Assembly (NCBI GenBank): GCA_030533445.1
Contig: CM060081.1
Location: 22,986,611 to 23,050,610 of the forward strand
DNA: 64,000 nucleotides
Origin: Cyprinodon diabolis
Lineage: Eukaryota > Chordata > Actinopteri > Cyprinodontiformes > Cyprinodontidae
Reading direction: 5' to 3'
Part shown: positions 1-11,659 of the stretch, in pieces
Layout: the number at the start of each line of letters is the position of its first letter
How positions within the stretch are numbered: the first letter of the stretch is position 1
Program-made: the position numbers and the translations under genes
Notes under the pieces: generated by a model
Database searches by the model: none
What the model saw: only the letters and a program-made list of their open reading frames with translations
Told to the model about the DNA's origin: nothing

Positions 1-88
1 ACGGCCGTACACAATCATAAAATGCAATGCAATTATAAAATAAAAAGATCAAATATAAAATACATATAAATATACAGACACAATAAAA

Positions 89-412
89 CTAAATGAAACC
101 TCTCAGATTAAAGAAATCAGAAGAATAAAGGTGGGTCTTATGAAGAGACTTAAAAACAGCAAGTGAAGAGGCCTGTCTTATCCCCAACAGAAAATCATTC
201 CATAGCTTGGCAGCTGCCATAAAAAAAACACGGTCCCCGCTGAGCTTGCACTTTGTCCATGGCACCTTCAGAAGCAACTGATCAGCTGACCTGAGGGAAC
301 GGGAGGATGTGTAAGAATGTAACATCTCAGACAGATAGGGAGGGGCAAGGTCACTAAGAGCTTTAAAAATAAATAAAATGATTTTAAAATGAATCCTAAA
401 ATGCACTGGCAA
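89..412 (-). pseudogene. C-terminal fragment of a LINE reverse transcriptase (L2-like)
   Basis: A 107-codon open frame resembles the extreme C-terminus of the long ORF of L2-like fish LINEs: a stretch like LPVHFRIHFKIILFIFKAL, then LAPPYLSEML, RSADQLLL and a final KLWNDFLLGIRQ-type segment. The reverse transcriptase core is absent, so this is a 5'-truncated copy running right to left, with its A/T-rich 3' tail toward position 1. The clade is judged from remembered patterns; only the LINE C-terminal nature is fairly safe. Confidence 0.6.
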
Positions 413-419
413 GTGTAAG

Positions 420-1488
420 GAAGCTTAAATGAGTATTATAAAGGTCTTTATCTCCATCTGGTGGAAGAGTACAGTTTTTTTCTAATTCTTTTATCTTCTG
501 CCCTTATGAATCTTATTTTTTAATCTTGTATCTAATCTTTTTCTTTAACAATCATCTTCTTTGATAAAAACTGTCTATCACTTAATTACAATAATGCTTT
601 GCTCTATAGCTGCAGGTTAAATCAATGTTTTTATTTTATTTGACATTCCAACTTATAAAGTCTGTTTTTTTATTACTTTATTGTATTGTTAAAAACTAGA
701 GAAAATTTTAAATGTTTAGCTAAGCCTTTGTTTCATCCTGAATTCAAGTGTCTGATTATGTGTCCAGCTGTTCCCCATGACAGTAAAAGACTTGGATGAA
801 TTTATCTATATTTTAGATGTAATGTCTCGAAATATAAATAGCACATTTCATCTTAATTTTCTGGTTTATACTCAGTAGCTGAGTTGTAAAAAAAAAAAAA
901 AAAAAGAAGGGAGATTATGTTTTTTTTTTTTTGGAAGCATACATAGCCTAATAAATAAAGTCTATTAACCTAAAGCACTATGCATGGTATGGTTGTTACA
1001 TGTCAGGTACGCTGGTCATTAACCTTGACCAAGGCACCTTTCAATAAAACTGCAGTCAGTCCCTGGACTGGCATGGCTATCGTTGCCCCTACATAGTTAG
1101 GGACAAATGCAGAGGACATGTTTCCCACTGGGTTCAGCTTTACAGTCACAGTAGGCCACTTCTTTGATTTTACTTTGGAAAATCTTTTGGCAATGAATCT
1201 ATTAGGATTTGGAAGAAAACCTCACAAAACATTGCAAATTAATATCTCAAATCCTTTCAAGTCAATAAAAAAAAAATTAAAATTCAATTAATTAAATAGA
1301 AACACCTGAAACAATTTCCAAAATCTGAAAAATTGCTTACAAATTCAAATACATTCAAATCAAACCTGAAAATCAAATAAGCCTATATAAAATCTAATAA
1401 TTTTACTTACCTTTTAAATATTCTTTTAGAGTAATTATTTAATTAAACAGACTGTCAGAAAATCAGTATTGGTTAATTTAAAGTAAGC
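420..1488. other. Intergenic, no gene seen
   Basis: AT-rich DNA with short A and T runs around 888-935 and 1267-1290. I see no coding frame, splice pattern or clear repeat boundary. Confidence 0.5.
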
Positions 1489-1489
1489 T

Positions 1490-1803
1490 GGGGCGACAGT
1501 GGCGTTGGATGTAGGAGTTTGCCCTGAAATCGAAGGGTTGATGGTTCAAGCCCCGAGTCCGACCTTCAGTGTCGTTGTGTCCTTGAGCAAGACACTTCAT
1601 CTGCATTGTCTACTGATGGTGGTCAGAGGGCCCGGTGGCTCCACTGACAGAAGCCCTGCTTCTCGTGAGCCCCAGGGCAGCTGTGGCTACAATGTAGCTT
1701 GCCACCATGTGTGTGAATGGGTGAATGAATGTAGTGTAAAGTGCTTGGTCAAGTCTCCTAACTTGAATAAAGGTGCTATATAAGTACAAGCCATTTACCA
1801 TTT
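1490..1803 (+). repeat. tRNA-derived SINE
   Basis: The unit opens with a tRNA-like head (GGGGCGACAGTGGCG). A pol III B-box-like GGTTCAAGCC lies at about 1543-1552, roughly 55 bases in. The body contains 'ccttgagcaagacacttcat' and it ends in a LINE-like tail, 'gctatataagtacaagcc'. This matches the common teleost tRNA-SINE layout of head, body and LINE-derived tail. The overlapping 94-codon frame is incidental. I did not find a clean target-site duplication. Confidence 0.75.
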
Positions 1804-2418
1804 AGGCCAAATGCTGGCAATCAATCAGTTAAAACTATTCAGGTCAGTCAAACTAAGCTATTTACCATTGATCGGATGACAGGCCTTCTGCAAGTCACAT
1901 GAGTGACATGTAAGATGTCAACATTCAGTTTATTTATGACCATTGGCCAGTAGAGACTGACATTTTTGATGGGAGTCAGTATTAGTAACGATCACGTGAT
2001 TGGGACGGTACAGGATTAAACATTAACGGGAGCAGACGGGAGCGGGAGCAAACCGATAATAACTAAAAAAAAAAACTAGGATCAATGCCAAAAAATAAAA
2101 TAAAATAAAATAGAAAAAAAATCCAGTACTGGCGCGGCGCCGCCATTTTGTAGTTTTTTTTCCTTTAAGCCTACACTATAATGCGAGTCAAAAAACTACA
2201 CGACCCAAAAACCAACAGTGATTCCGCTCTTAGTTTTTCACCCGCGCTCAAAAACAACAAGAATGGGGCTCTGTTAGAAATCCTGGGCTGCATCCTCCAA
2301 GGACGCGGTCTACTTAGACTGGCTCCTTTGAAGTCCGTGAAAATAAGGAGACCGGAAGAGTTTTGGCTGTGAATTCGACCAGGTCTACCCTTCAGCGGGT
2401 TTTATCGCCTGAAGGTCT

Positions 2419-2431
2419 GTTGCTTAGCAAC
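2419..2431. promoter_or_regulatory. X-box-like palindrome (RFX-type motif)
   Basis: GTTGCTTAGCAAC is a near-perfect palindrome with GTTGC and GCAAC half-sites and a 3-base centre, the form recognised by RFX factors. It lies downstream of a locally GC-rich stretch (about 2125-2150, GGCGCGGCGCCGCC), which could be a small promoter. No gene is visible beside it, so its use is unproven. Confidence 0.3.
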
Positions 2432-2779
2432 CGCGAAAGTTGATACACAAAGCAGGAAAAGAATGAAAACCGAAGTTTCCAAAACTGTTTGTTTATTTAT
2501 TTCTTTTTTATTGTAAAGTGAACAAAGACTGATGAGAATCCAGAGTGGAATAAAGGTTCCAACCACCGGGAGCAGGAACTAATCAAATCAAATGTAATGA
2601 TAGAAACCATAGTTTCATCATTCTGCACATCTCTGATGTTGCTGCTATTTTCAAATATCCATCACTGTAAAAATGTCCATAGCTGCATATTGGTTATTTA
2701 TTCTCCAGTTTTATATTGTTAAAGCACTTTACAGAATTGTATTTTATTTTAATTTTTTTAACTCTTCCCTATTATGTTA

Positions 2780-2893
2780 TTCTTATACATTTTTCTAAGG
2801 TCCACATTTGTGTGACCATTTTCAATAATCTTTCTGCTGCTGTAAATTTGCCCATTGTGGGACAGTAAAGGGATTTTCTATTCTATTCTATAA
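2780..2893 (+). repeat. LINE 3' tail fragment
   Basis: The stretch 'tgtaaatttgcccattgtgg' followed by 'gacagtaaagggattttc' and a short ATTCT repeat has the form of the 3' untranslated end of fish Rex/L2-type LINEs. No coding part remains. Confidence 0.45.
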
Positions 2894-3164
2894 AAGGGGT
2901 AGAAATATATAAGTAAATCTAAACAATGTATGTATTAAAAACATATCTGCAAAATCTCTAATATTAAACAAGAAAAAAATCTTAGTTAAGCCTATTGTGC
3001 AAAACAGCAATAAAAATATAAAACTCCTATCAGATTTATAGTCCCCTCTCTGCAGATCTATTAGAATCTGTCCTTAAATTACAGCCAAATCCATTTACAC
3101 AGTAACAGATAAAAACCTTTAGATAAATCAAACATTACCGCCACATATCTGACTCAATAATACC

Positions 3165-3660
3165 TCACATACCCAGCTCTTTCCTGGTTGGATAGCTGGG
3201 GGGTATGTAGCGTGCCTCTGGGCTTGCCACCACGTCTGTGTGGGTGTGCAGCACCACACTCGCTTTCATCACGTCCTCTGCTTTGTGGGGGAAAAACTCA
3301 ATTGACTGTCCAAGGATCCTCCACCGTGCAACCAAGATAGTTTTGCACGTTTGCAAGGCAGATTAGTTCCTGCATGAGAAGAAACGGGGGAGGGAGACAA
3401 TGAAGCACTTATTATTGTATCTCATTTAGATTGTAATAATAACCACATAGCAATGCAGTAGAACATATACTTGGTCGCATGAGGTTGCAGTCGAGGGGGA
3501 AAGCGGCGTCACCAACAACATGGGATGTCTTCACCAAGGTCCCGTGAAGGCCAGCTGGTGGGAGAAGGTTTAGCTTGTGATCGGGGAACAAGGACCCGAA
3601 GGCACTCTCCTTGAACACCTCACCGTCGCTCTCACGTCCGTAGGCTCCGACGTTTACCAT
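3165..3660 (-). pseudogene. Decayed PIF/Harbinger transposase
   Basis: Two minus-strand frames carry consecutive parts of a Harbinger-type DDE transposase. Frame 3412-3660 has [18 protein letters not shown] and then [14 protein letters not shown], matching the catalytic-domain layout DxGxxGRxSDxxVF followed by DEAFPLxxxLMRP; the usual DEAFP reads DAAFP here, so a likely catalytic acidic residue is lost. Frame 3165-3356 has ARWRILGQSIEFFPHKAEDV and MKASVVLHTH, matching the end of the same domain. The two pieces are in different frames and the N-terminal region is not recognisable, so the copy is dead. A domesticated HARBI1-like gene is unlikely because of the breaks. Confidence 0.7.
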
Positions 3661-3910
3661 TGTGTAAATGAAAAGTGTATACTGACCATCTTCTGGGACT
3701 CTTCTTTTAAATGTGTGACAGCTCCAGTACCAAAATTTCTTCTATTTCTTGATTGATCTGCTGCATCTCGGTCAAAGTGTGTATTTGTCCAGTTGCCATT
3801 GTTGTTGAATGACCTCCGTAACCAGAAGAGAAACACTCCACCCACCGCACCCTAAAATCCTAGCTAGTTCCTGATTGTCCCTCTTGCGTTGTGGTGTGGA
3901 CTAACATAGC

Positions 3911-4005
3911 GCAGACCACGCTTCAATATTGGGCATAAATCAAAAATATCTGTGTAATACCTGCGACAAGCTAACTGCGACACACTGCTGCAGGATTATA
4001 ACCAG
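3911..4005. repeat. Repeat segment shared with 39490-39570
   Basis: 'cagaccacgcttcaata' followed by '...atatctgtgt' and 'ctgctgca...tataaccag' recurs with small changes inside the hAT-like element at 38585-39774. The shared block is about 80-95 bases and is presumably part of one dispersed transposon family. Confidence 0.6.
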
Positions 4006-4009
4006 CACT

Positions 4010-4145
4010 TGAAATCCTTGGCCGACCTGGGTTCAAATCTGACCTGTGGTCCTTTACCGCATGTCTCTCTCCCTCTCTCATACCCCCTTTCCTGTCAGCC
4101 TACTGTATAAAAAAAAAGCCGCTAGAGGCATAAAAACCTCAAAAT
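4010..4145 (+). repeat. SINE-like fragment
   Basis: 'ctgggttcaaatctgacctg', a B-box-like segment, is followed by 'ccgcatgtctctctccctct', 'cctttcctgtcagcctactg' and an A-rich end. This is the 3' half of a common fish SINE-type repeat whose 5' half is missing. Confidence 0.5.
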
Positions 4146-4149
4146 AAAA

Positions 4150-7100
4150 CAAAAATCGATAAGCTAGCGGATTGCATCATCAGAAAACAAATATATGAAT
4201 AATAATAATTTTAATGATGATAAAAGAAATATGGCAGAATTAAAATATTTCTGATGGTGCATTTCTGCTATGGATCAAAAATGGTGGCACCCAGTCCCTG
4301 TCATTTAATTTCAGATCTCCATATTCCTAATATTACCGGTCAGAATTTTAACTATAAAAAATTTTTCAGATATCATAAATACATTTTAAGTCCAGCTGAA
4401 AAATGTCAGAAAAACCAATTAAAATGTGTAAACCTTTCTAGATATATAAAACTTAATTTTTACGAGTAGAATTTTGTTGGCTTGTTTACTTTCTAAAATT
4501 CAGTTTCTGCTACAAAAATGTAATTTTTGGTCCCAACAGAGGGGAGTGCTTTTAATAAATGTAAAAACGGCCTTCCATAGTCCACTTCATATTAACCTAC
4601 ACATTAACTTGAGCAACGATCTTCTCAATTGCCATCTTCCTCTCCTTTGTAGCTGTAGCGCTATTTCTCTGTCTTTGAAACACATTATCTCCTTTCTTAT
4701 TGTATTTTTTTGCCTTTCTGCATTAAGATCTCTAGTTCGACTGGTGTGAAATATGCACTTCCTGTTGCCTGCTGTCTCGTCGACTCGGTGCTCCACTGAT
4801 AATGGCTTTTCATACTTGTTGTCCAACCAGACCGATTGCTATGTATGAACATTTGTCTTCTTGCTGTCTTTTTAAAGCCCCTGACTTTGTCTACCTTCCC
4901 CTTGTCCATTTATCAGTCAACAATCCTGACCTATCTCTATGTGTATTTAAAAATATTCACAATAAGATTACCATTTTGAGTATTTCATATTTACTTTAAG
5001 GATTTCTTTGATAACCTCATTTCCGTTATCTCATTTCTGTTTAAACCAACTTTTCAGAAACACTACGTAAAATAAGCTTGATAAAATATCTAATATTACT
5101 TTTCAGTTGGATTATATAAGCTAAATTTGGATAAAGTAATGTAAGGAATTACAGTTCAATCAGACAACAAGGAGGAGTTTTTATGAAAACTTTAATTGGA
5201 TTTTATTATTTGTTTTTGCTGTCTTAGATTTTGATGCTTAAGAAAATGTGTCAGATTTTGCTCTGTTAGCTAAGTGAGGATTATTTGGTAATGTTCTCAA
5301 ATATTCATTGATAGTCAAGGCACCAAAAAAAAAGAAGATATACCTGGGGTATATCTGGGGCATTTAGTAATGAAAAAAAAGATCATTATCACCAGATATA
5401 TTTTTCTCTACATACATTTTTTTTAATATTATTTCATTTGTATTTTTTATTTTGCAGTAAATTCACAAGTCCTCTCATCTTAAAATTAGACTTGAGTAGA
5501 AAAACCCCAGAACCACTTCCTCTTGTAGGGGCACTCCTGCATTGTGAAGTAGCACTGCAATTTTTCCCTGAAAGATGAATAGACTAGAGCTAAGTGATGG
5601 TGTAAATGCTGATTCATCCGGAACATGATTTCCAAGAGCTTACATAGAAGACTGCTGGACATGTTATACATATACTCATTCTAAGAAAAAAAATTCAAAC
5701 AATGAAGTTTGGGTGAATTTGAGTTGGATATTCTTGAACAACATTCTTGGGTATTTCAGAGATTAAAGGTAGTGCTCGGAGCACTGGATGCAGGACTGGA
5801 ATGTCCTGTCCTCCACATTTGATAACAGTAGCTGGAGGAGTTGTTTTTACAGACTGATGATCTGACAATGAAGTAAATGAACTATTTAAAGCACTTTAAT
5901 AAAGCAAAGTCAGCCCTACACATAGGAGGGGCCTAGATGTTCCATATAACATATGCAGCACGAGTCTGAGGCAAACCCCAAGCTGTTTCCCCAGTATTCA
6001 GACCTTGAAACAAGTAACAGAAACAATTAAGTGTTTGCCCTTTTAAGGAAGCTTCCCTGCAAAAGGATCACCAATAGCGAATTACAAGACAGGAAGGTTG
6101 ATCAGTGATCACTGACTAACGTGAGCTATTAGTTCCCTTCAGTTTAGTTATTAATGGCCAAATTACCACAGATAGACACAGGTGTATGCAATCAACTCAA
6201 CTCAATACACAATGACACAGTAAAGTTCTATAGAGAGAAAGAGTTAGTTATAGTCTAAATATATTTTGAAAAAATAATATAACACAGTGGTAAAAATAGA
6301 TCAAGTCCAATTGTTTGCATTGTCTGACCTGGAAAGTAGGAGAACATCTGTTTCTGTAAGCTTCTTTTCACATCCTCATTCAGAAATGAGAGGAAAGCAG
6401 AATTATATACAGGTTATGTAAAAAACAGAGGATCTAAGTTAACAATGGGCTAGGAGCATGGGTGGTTCTAGATAGGAACCAAAAGGGTCCAGTGGGCACC
6501 GTAGAACTGGCCCCTGTTACAGTCCCTACTAATGTTATGATCAAGCATTTCTTATGATGACATGTGTTGGAACAGAAATCGTAACTGAAAGTTCCCTCGG
6601 ACCAGTTTCAGCTTTTGTTTTCACTGTTTTTATTCTAATAATATTTGCAGTTTGTTGCAATAAGGTCACCGTTTTTATATGTTTTCATATAAACTGACAG
6701 GTTGTGTGGAGGTTTCTAGAGGGCTGAAATGCAGAGACCGAAGCTGAGGTGGTTTCTTCTAGATTTAATAAGCTAAAGGTGGCATGTGGTATCAAGGTTT
6801 TTCCTTTGCATATTTTGTGTTATAAAAATATTTGAACAGAAGTAATGATAGAGAAATTCTGTACCATTCACTATGCTATGCTGTTTAGGGGGACAGAAAG
6901 CAGGTGCCTCCCCTCCCTACTCTAGACAAGGGTGAGGGGAAGGTCATTAGAAATAATGAGTTCACAAAGCCTCCTTCATGCTATGGTTAAAACTTATGCT
7001 CTTATCGTTCTCCCGTCCTGTTTCTGGTGTGAACGGAATACAGTTGTCTGAAATGTTTATCTGAGCAAATTTATGTCTTTTGATAAACTAAAGTGTTTCT

Positions 7101-8219
7101 CTTGGGAAGATTCAATGTTCGTGTGTGTGTATGCTGTGGATTCTTTTTAAATGTAGGGGTGTGTTTTTGAATGCTTCAGAATCGCACTCAGCTGTATTCA
7201 GCTGGTTTGGGCCATTCTCCTCTGCAGAGTAAAATAAAATGTTTTTTTCCTTCCATATCAACTCTCAGGGCTCATTTTTTTTACTCCACAGGCAACTGAA
7301 GCAAAGATCCACAAAGAAAGAACAGAAAACCAAAATTTTGGAGGTGTCAGAGAAAACACACATTAGGAGCAAAGAAACAACATTGAACCAGCAAACAGTA
7401 ATTGCAGAGGAGGAGTATATATGTAAGACTGGGGTAATCAACTGATTGGGAGCAGGTGTAGACAGAAGATTCAGAAGGGATTGAGGTGAAGTAGACTGAC
7501 CCAATAGGGCAACAGAAGGGAAACAAGAAAAATATAATAACTCAAATACAACCAGAAAACCTTACAAAATGGAAAAGAAACCAAAACATAGAAAACACAA
7601 AACATGAATCAAAGTGTAACTGAAAACTCAAAAAAGGAAACTTAAACCCAACCAAAAAGTGCAGAATCATGACACCAATGGCTCTTTGGCTGACCTAAAT
7701 TTCAAACAAAGAACTATTGCCCTGCTATATGTTTTACCATTTGTTCTGGGATTAAAAACTTAAAAACATTGGGCCCATCCTGGTAAATTTGGTCAAGAAC
7801 TGCCACTGGTTAGGAGCTCAACCAAAATACTTTGTAATCCTTTTCTTTTCTGTTTAATGCAGTTTGAAATTTAAAATAAATGATAAACAATTTTTAGCAA
7901 ATTTTAAATTTACCGTTTACTTTCATGCGAAACATAAATACTATATAACAAACAATCTTCATGTGGCTTTTCTAAGTGAAAATTAAACGCTTCATATTTT
8001 ACCTAGAGACAGGAAAAAAAAAACTTTTCATTGCAACAATGATTTACTGAAGGTTAGGGTTTAGTTGTCCAATTTTAACTTTTACAGCTTCCATGGACAG
8101 TAAATAAGATAGAGAGCAGGAAGCTAAAGGCTACACTCAAGCTGACCATGCCTTCCAGGAAAGTAACAAATAGGCTGTTGTTAAGAACAAACCTGGAATC
8201 TCATGATCAGAACTGGATG
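4150..8219. other. Long intergenic stretch, no gene supported
   Basis: Only short incidental frames occur. One dispersed repeat copy lies at about 6455-6535 (listed separately). A-rich repeat-like DNA from about 7290 to 7670 resembles the ends of fish transposons but could not be assigned. I found no exon-like segment with splice sites. Confidence 0.5.
6455..6535 (+). repeat. Dispersed repeat, copy 1 of 3
   Basis: 'catgggtggttctagatagg' followed by 'ccaaaagggtccagtgggca' and 'gtagaactggcccctgttac' recurs at 54737-54835 (+) and, shorter and inverted, at 28695-28737. The family is unidentified. Confidence 0.55.
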
Positions 8220-8227
8220 CCCTATGT

Positions 8228-8436
8228 CAGGGGTGCTCAAGTTCAGTCCTCAAGAGCTACTATCCCGCAACTTTTTGATGCAACCGTTTTTAACATACCC
8301 GAATCAAATGAGTGGCTCGTTACCACTGCTGAGCTAAATTTTGGGATTGAGGCTTTAGATTCAGGTGTGCTAGAGAAGAGATGCATCTAAAAGTTACAGG
8401 ATGGTAACTCTTGAGGACGGGACTTGAGTACCCCTG
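8228..8436. mobile_element. hAT-type miniature inverted-repeat element (209 bp)
   Basis: The ends CAGGGGTGCTCAAG... and ...CTTGAGTACCCCTG form imperfect terminal inverted repeats of about 35 bp, both including the inner TCCTCAAGAG. The flanks are CCCTATGT (8220-8227) and CCCTATGG (8437-8444), an 8-bp duplication with one mismatch, which is the hAT hallmark. The overlapping 80-codon frame is therefore not a gene. Confidence 0.8.
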
Positions 8437-8823
8437 CCCTATGGCTAGAAAAGCAAAAACTAAATTGATCACTGTCATGATCTCCACCTGTTGGTATTTA
8501 TGTTAGCAGCAATCACCTGGTTTCAGTTAATCCCTGTTGATTTTAAGTTCCTGCTTTCTGTTCCCTCATTGTCTGATCTTCTGTTTTCAGTCTGTCGCTG
8601 TTACCTCTCTGTTTCTTGTAAGTATATCTGTTATCAAACTATATATACATTTATCATCATGTGCCTGCATTATATACACCTTAAATCATAAAGGTTGTCC
8701 CTTCAGTGGGTAAAATAGACATGAAACTGTTTTTAAAACTCCTCAGATCCTAATGTTTAATGGTGAAATATATCAGTGTACTGGATTAAAAGATTTGTTC
8801 CAAACCTGTAAAATAAGTACCAC

Positions 8824-9043
8824 TATAATGTGGGTTGTGTTTTTACTTTGGACTGTGGTTTATAGGGTGTGGGTTTTAATGGCTGTAAAGGTTTTCAAAC
8901 ATTAACTTCTAAGGATTTTTTTTTTTCCTTGAATATAATGTGGGTTGTGTTTTTACATTGGACTGTGGTTTATAGGGTGTGGGTTTTAATGGCTGTAAAC
9001 GTTTTGAAACATTAACTGCTAAGGATTTTTTTTGTTCCTTGAT
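8824..9043. repeat. Tandem duplication, two 110-bp units
   Basis: The block starting TATAATGTGGGTTGTGTTTT at 8824 repeats at 8934 with only a few substitutions, giving a 110-bp period. It lies about 130 bp upstream of the probable first exon of gpr84, so it could duplicate upstream regulatory DNA. Confidence 0.85.
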
Positions 9044-9169
9044 AAGATCCTTCTTAAGAGATCTATTTTCAATAGTCTATGTTGACTTAATTTAGGGTTA
9101 GGTTTTCAAGAATTTTTGCCTGGAGCAAAAACCCAAGACTATTGCAGTACTGCAGTCTTCTAAAGAGGA

Positions 9170-9271
9170 TGCATAAAAAAAAAAAAAGAGAGAAGAGGAA
9201 GAGAAATATGCAGCTTGTCTGGGCAGAAGAGGAATGACACAACTATTGGGCAGAAACACAAAGCAGAGAAG
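9170..9271 (+). promoter_or_regulatory. gpr84: Probable 5' noncoding exon and promoter of gpr84
   Basis: A purine-rich stretch (about 9172-9205) contains AGAGGAAGAG, a plausible ETS/PU.1-type site. The segment ends at a consensus donor, GAGAAG|GTAAGA, with the exon ending at 9271. The next good acceptor, TTTTTCAG|A at 10129-10130, sits directly before the gpr84 start codon. A noncoding first exon joined to one coding exon is therefore likely. The transcription start is not determined. Confidence 0.5.
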
Positions 9272-10130
9272 GTAAGAGCTTTATTTTTTAACTTAATCTT
9301 TCATTATATTTAGCTCCTTCAAAACATGCCTCATAATCAATCACTCGAGTGCTTTTTTTGTCCTTATTTATGTGGTTTACCGTTAAATAGATTTCTCTAT
9401 TTACTGAGGCACATTTTACGTGTTTTCTGTTAGTTTGAACATCTCATTCTTTAGTTAGAATTTGCAGAAGTTGTTCCATCTTCTAATTAGAGTCGATCTT
9501 TGTAAGCTGAAATAAATATTTTCATTATCCTCATCCATTTACTCAGATTGAAATACTGTTTATGTAGTATGTACAAACTGGCTTTAACCTCTTCTTAATT
9601 TTGAGATTAAAATAGAATTTTTGTTTTACATTTTTAGAGTTTGATTATCTTTTTGTTGTTTTTTTTACATTTTTTCAAAACTTGATACAATTTCTCAAAT
9701 AGATTTGGGGACCTTTTTAAGTTTTCAGAGTCAGTTTTTTTGCAGTATTGTCGTGTAGTTACTGTGTTAAATGGTAAATGCCATTACCATTGACTGTGTT
9801 GCTGTAAAATCTAAAACAAAAGTTTTTTGTTTGCATAATTCAAAAAATTAGGACTTGTTTAGCTAATCTGTTCTACATTAGTATGAAATAAAATTATTCT
9901 ATACGATTTTAACGATAAAATTATCATTTTTGTACCTCCCTTTAGCTACAAAGAAACCAAACTATAATTAAAATAAACACCTTCATAAACAGTTGCAGTC
10001 AGCGCTGCATAAGGAAGTGGTTGATTTATTTTGTCCCCTCATAACTTCCTTTTTAAGCCTGTAATGTAACAAAGCATTTGCGCTCCATCGACTCATTTGA
10101 AGGAAACCAACTTCTCTTTGATTTTTCAGA

Positions 10131-11330
10131 ATGGAGATGAATCAGACAAACCAAACGGAGAACGACCTCTTCTCCTGCTACAGCTCCTCGGTCATAGGGT
10201 ACCGGTACTTTGCCGTGCTGTGGGGATGTGTTGTAACCATCACTGGAACGGTGGGGAACCTTATGACCATCCTAGCCTTCTCCTTGGATCCCCATCTCCA
10301 GACTCGCTTCAATGTTCTCATCGTTAACCTGGCTGTGGCTGATCTTCTGTACTGTACCATCCTGCAACCCATCTCTGTTGACTCTTACCTGCACCTTCAA
10401 TGGCGAAGTGGTCAGCTCTGGTGCCAGATCTTTGGATTACTGCTTTTCCTCTCCAACTCTGTCTCCATCATCACCCTCTGCCTGTTGGCAATAAGCAGAT
10501 ACCTCCTGGTTGCCAAAAGAGCTGTTTTTGACCGCGTGTTTTCTAATCGTGGACTTATTTTGCTCCTTATCTCAGCATGGGGTCTGGGTCTGGCCAGCTT
10601 TGGCCCACTCTGGTCTACTTACGTGTTTGTGCCTCAGGTGTGCACCTGCAGCTTCCATCGCACCAAGGGTCGCCCCTATACCACCATCCTGCTTTTTTTC
10701 TATTTTTTCTTTGGCCTAGGATGCGTTGGAGTCTTCTACATGCTCATTTACAGAAAGGTTAGGATTGCATCAAAAGCTCTGCTCCGCTACAGGCTGAGTC
10801 GACACTCTTCCAGGAAGAGACCTGCTCCTTCAGCTCAGGGAACGGATGATAGTGGAGTAGGAAGTGGTGTGGCAAAGACGTGTAGCTCAGAGTTAAGCAG
10901 CCAAGTGGAACCAGACCAAAGCACAGATGATAAGGAAAAAGAGGTACTACCATCCCAGAATTTGGCAACACACTTAAAGTCCCGAGATGCCAAGTCAGTG
11001 ACCCAAAGCGCTGCTCCCGCTTCCCAATCCTCGACTTCAGGAGATGATGGAGAATTCAAAAGGGTGACCCGCATGTGTTTCACCGTTTTTCTGTGCTTTG
11101 TGTGCTGTTATGTCCCCTTTCTGTTGCTAAATATAGCTGATAAACAAAACCGTGCCCCACAGATGCTGCACATGTTCAGTGCAAACCTCACCTGGCTCAA
11201 TAGCTGCATTAACCCTGTGCTGTATGCACTCATGAACAGACAGTTTCGACAGGCTTATAGCGAGCTGCTCAGCAGATCTGCTTCTCCTTTAACCTACTTC
11301 TGCAGCCGACGTCAGACCTCCAAACCCTAA
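10131..11330 (+). CDS. gpr84: G-protein-coupled receptor 84 (medium-chain fatty-acid receptor)
   Basis: This 399-residue class A GPCR in one coding exon is recognisable as GPR84 by YLHLQWRSGQLWC, VCTCSFHRTKGRPYTTIL, RMCFTVFLCF and ANLTWLNSCINPVLYALMNR. In mammals GPR84 is a Gi-coupled plasma-membrane receptor on myeloid cells that responds to medium-chain fatty acids and promotes inflammation. Two N-glycosylation sites (N4, N7) lie in the short N-terminus. TM2 has NLAVAD; the TM3 end reads AISRY in place of DRY, as this receptor is known to vary; TM7 has NPVLY. The third intracellular loop (about residues 210-315) is long, Ser/Thr-rich and low in complexity, as in GPR84. ATG 10131 is chosen because it follows the acceptor TTTTTCAG by one base. 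The frame is intact. Confidence 0.95.
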   Translation: MEMNQTNQTENDLFSCYSSSVIGYRYFAVLWGCVVTITGTVGNLMTILAFSLDPHLQTRFNVLIVNLAVADLLYCTILQPISVDSYLHLQWRSGQLWCQIFGLLLFLSNSVSIITLCLLAISRYLLVAKRAVFDRVFSNRGLILLLISAWGLGLASFGPLWSTYVFVPQVCTCSFHRTKGRPYTTILLFFYFFFGLGCVGVFYMLIYRKVRIASKALLRYRLSRHSSRKRPAPSAQGTDDSGVGSGVAKTCSSELSSQVEPDQSTDDKEKEVLPSQNLATHLKSRDAKSVTQSAAPASQSSTSGDDGEFKRVTRMCFTVFLCFVCCYVPFLLLNIADKQNRAPQMLHMFSANLTWLNSCINPVLYALMNRQFRQAYSELLSRSASPLTYFCSRRQTSKP

Positions 11331-11650
11331 ATTTTCTATAGCTTACTTTGACTGACGTGATGAAAAGGGGATTTGGAGGCTCTGCTGAGTCTGTGTAATA
11401 CGTTTCCTTTAATGCCTCCAGTTTCTTGACTTCTCTAGGTCACTTGTGCACAATGACTTTTATATGGCCTGGCCTCAGCATTTTTGGCAGTACTGATTTA
11501 TTCATATGGACATGCTATTCTCAGAACTTTTTCAACAGTTTTTGCTTCCTCTATAATGCCTTTTGTAAATTTTGCAAGACTACTTATTTTGCTTTTGTTT
11601 TGTAATAGCACAATGTTTTATACAAAACTTTATGTTTTTAATCAAGTTAA

Positions 11651-11656
11651 AATAAA
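11651..11656 (+). terminator. Candidate gpr84 polyadenylation signal
   Basis: AATAAA lies about 320 bases past the stop codon, with another at about 11781. Which one is used cannot be told from sequence. Confidence 0.45.
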
Positions 11657-11659
11657 GTT

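Noticed and set aside
1499..1783. 94-codon plus-strand frame
   Set aside because: It is the body of a tRNA-derived SINE.
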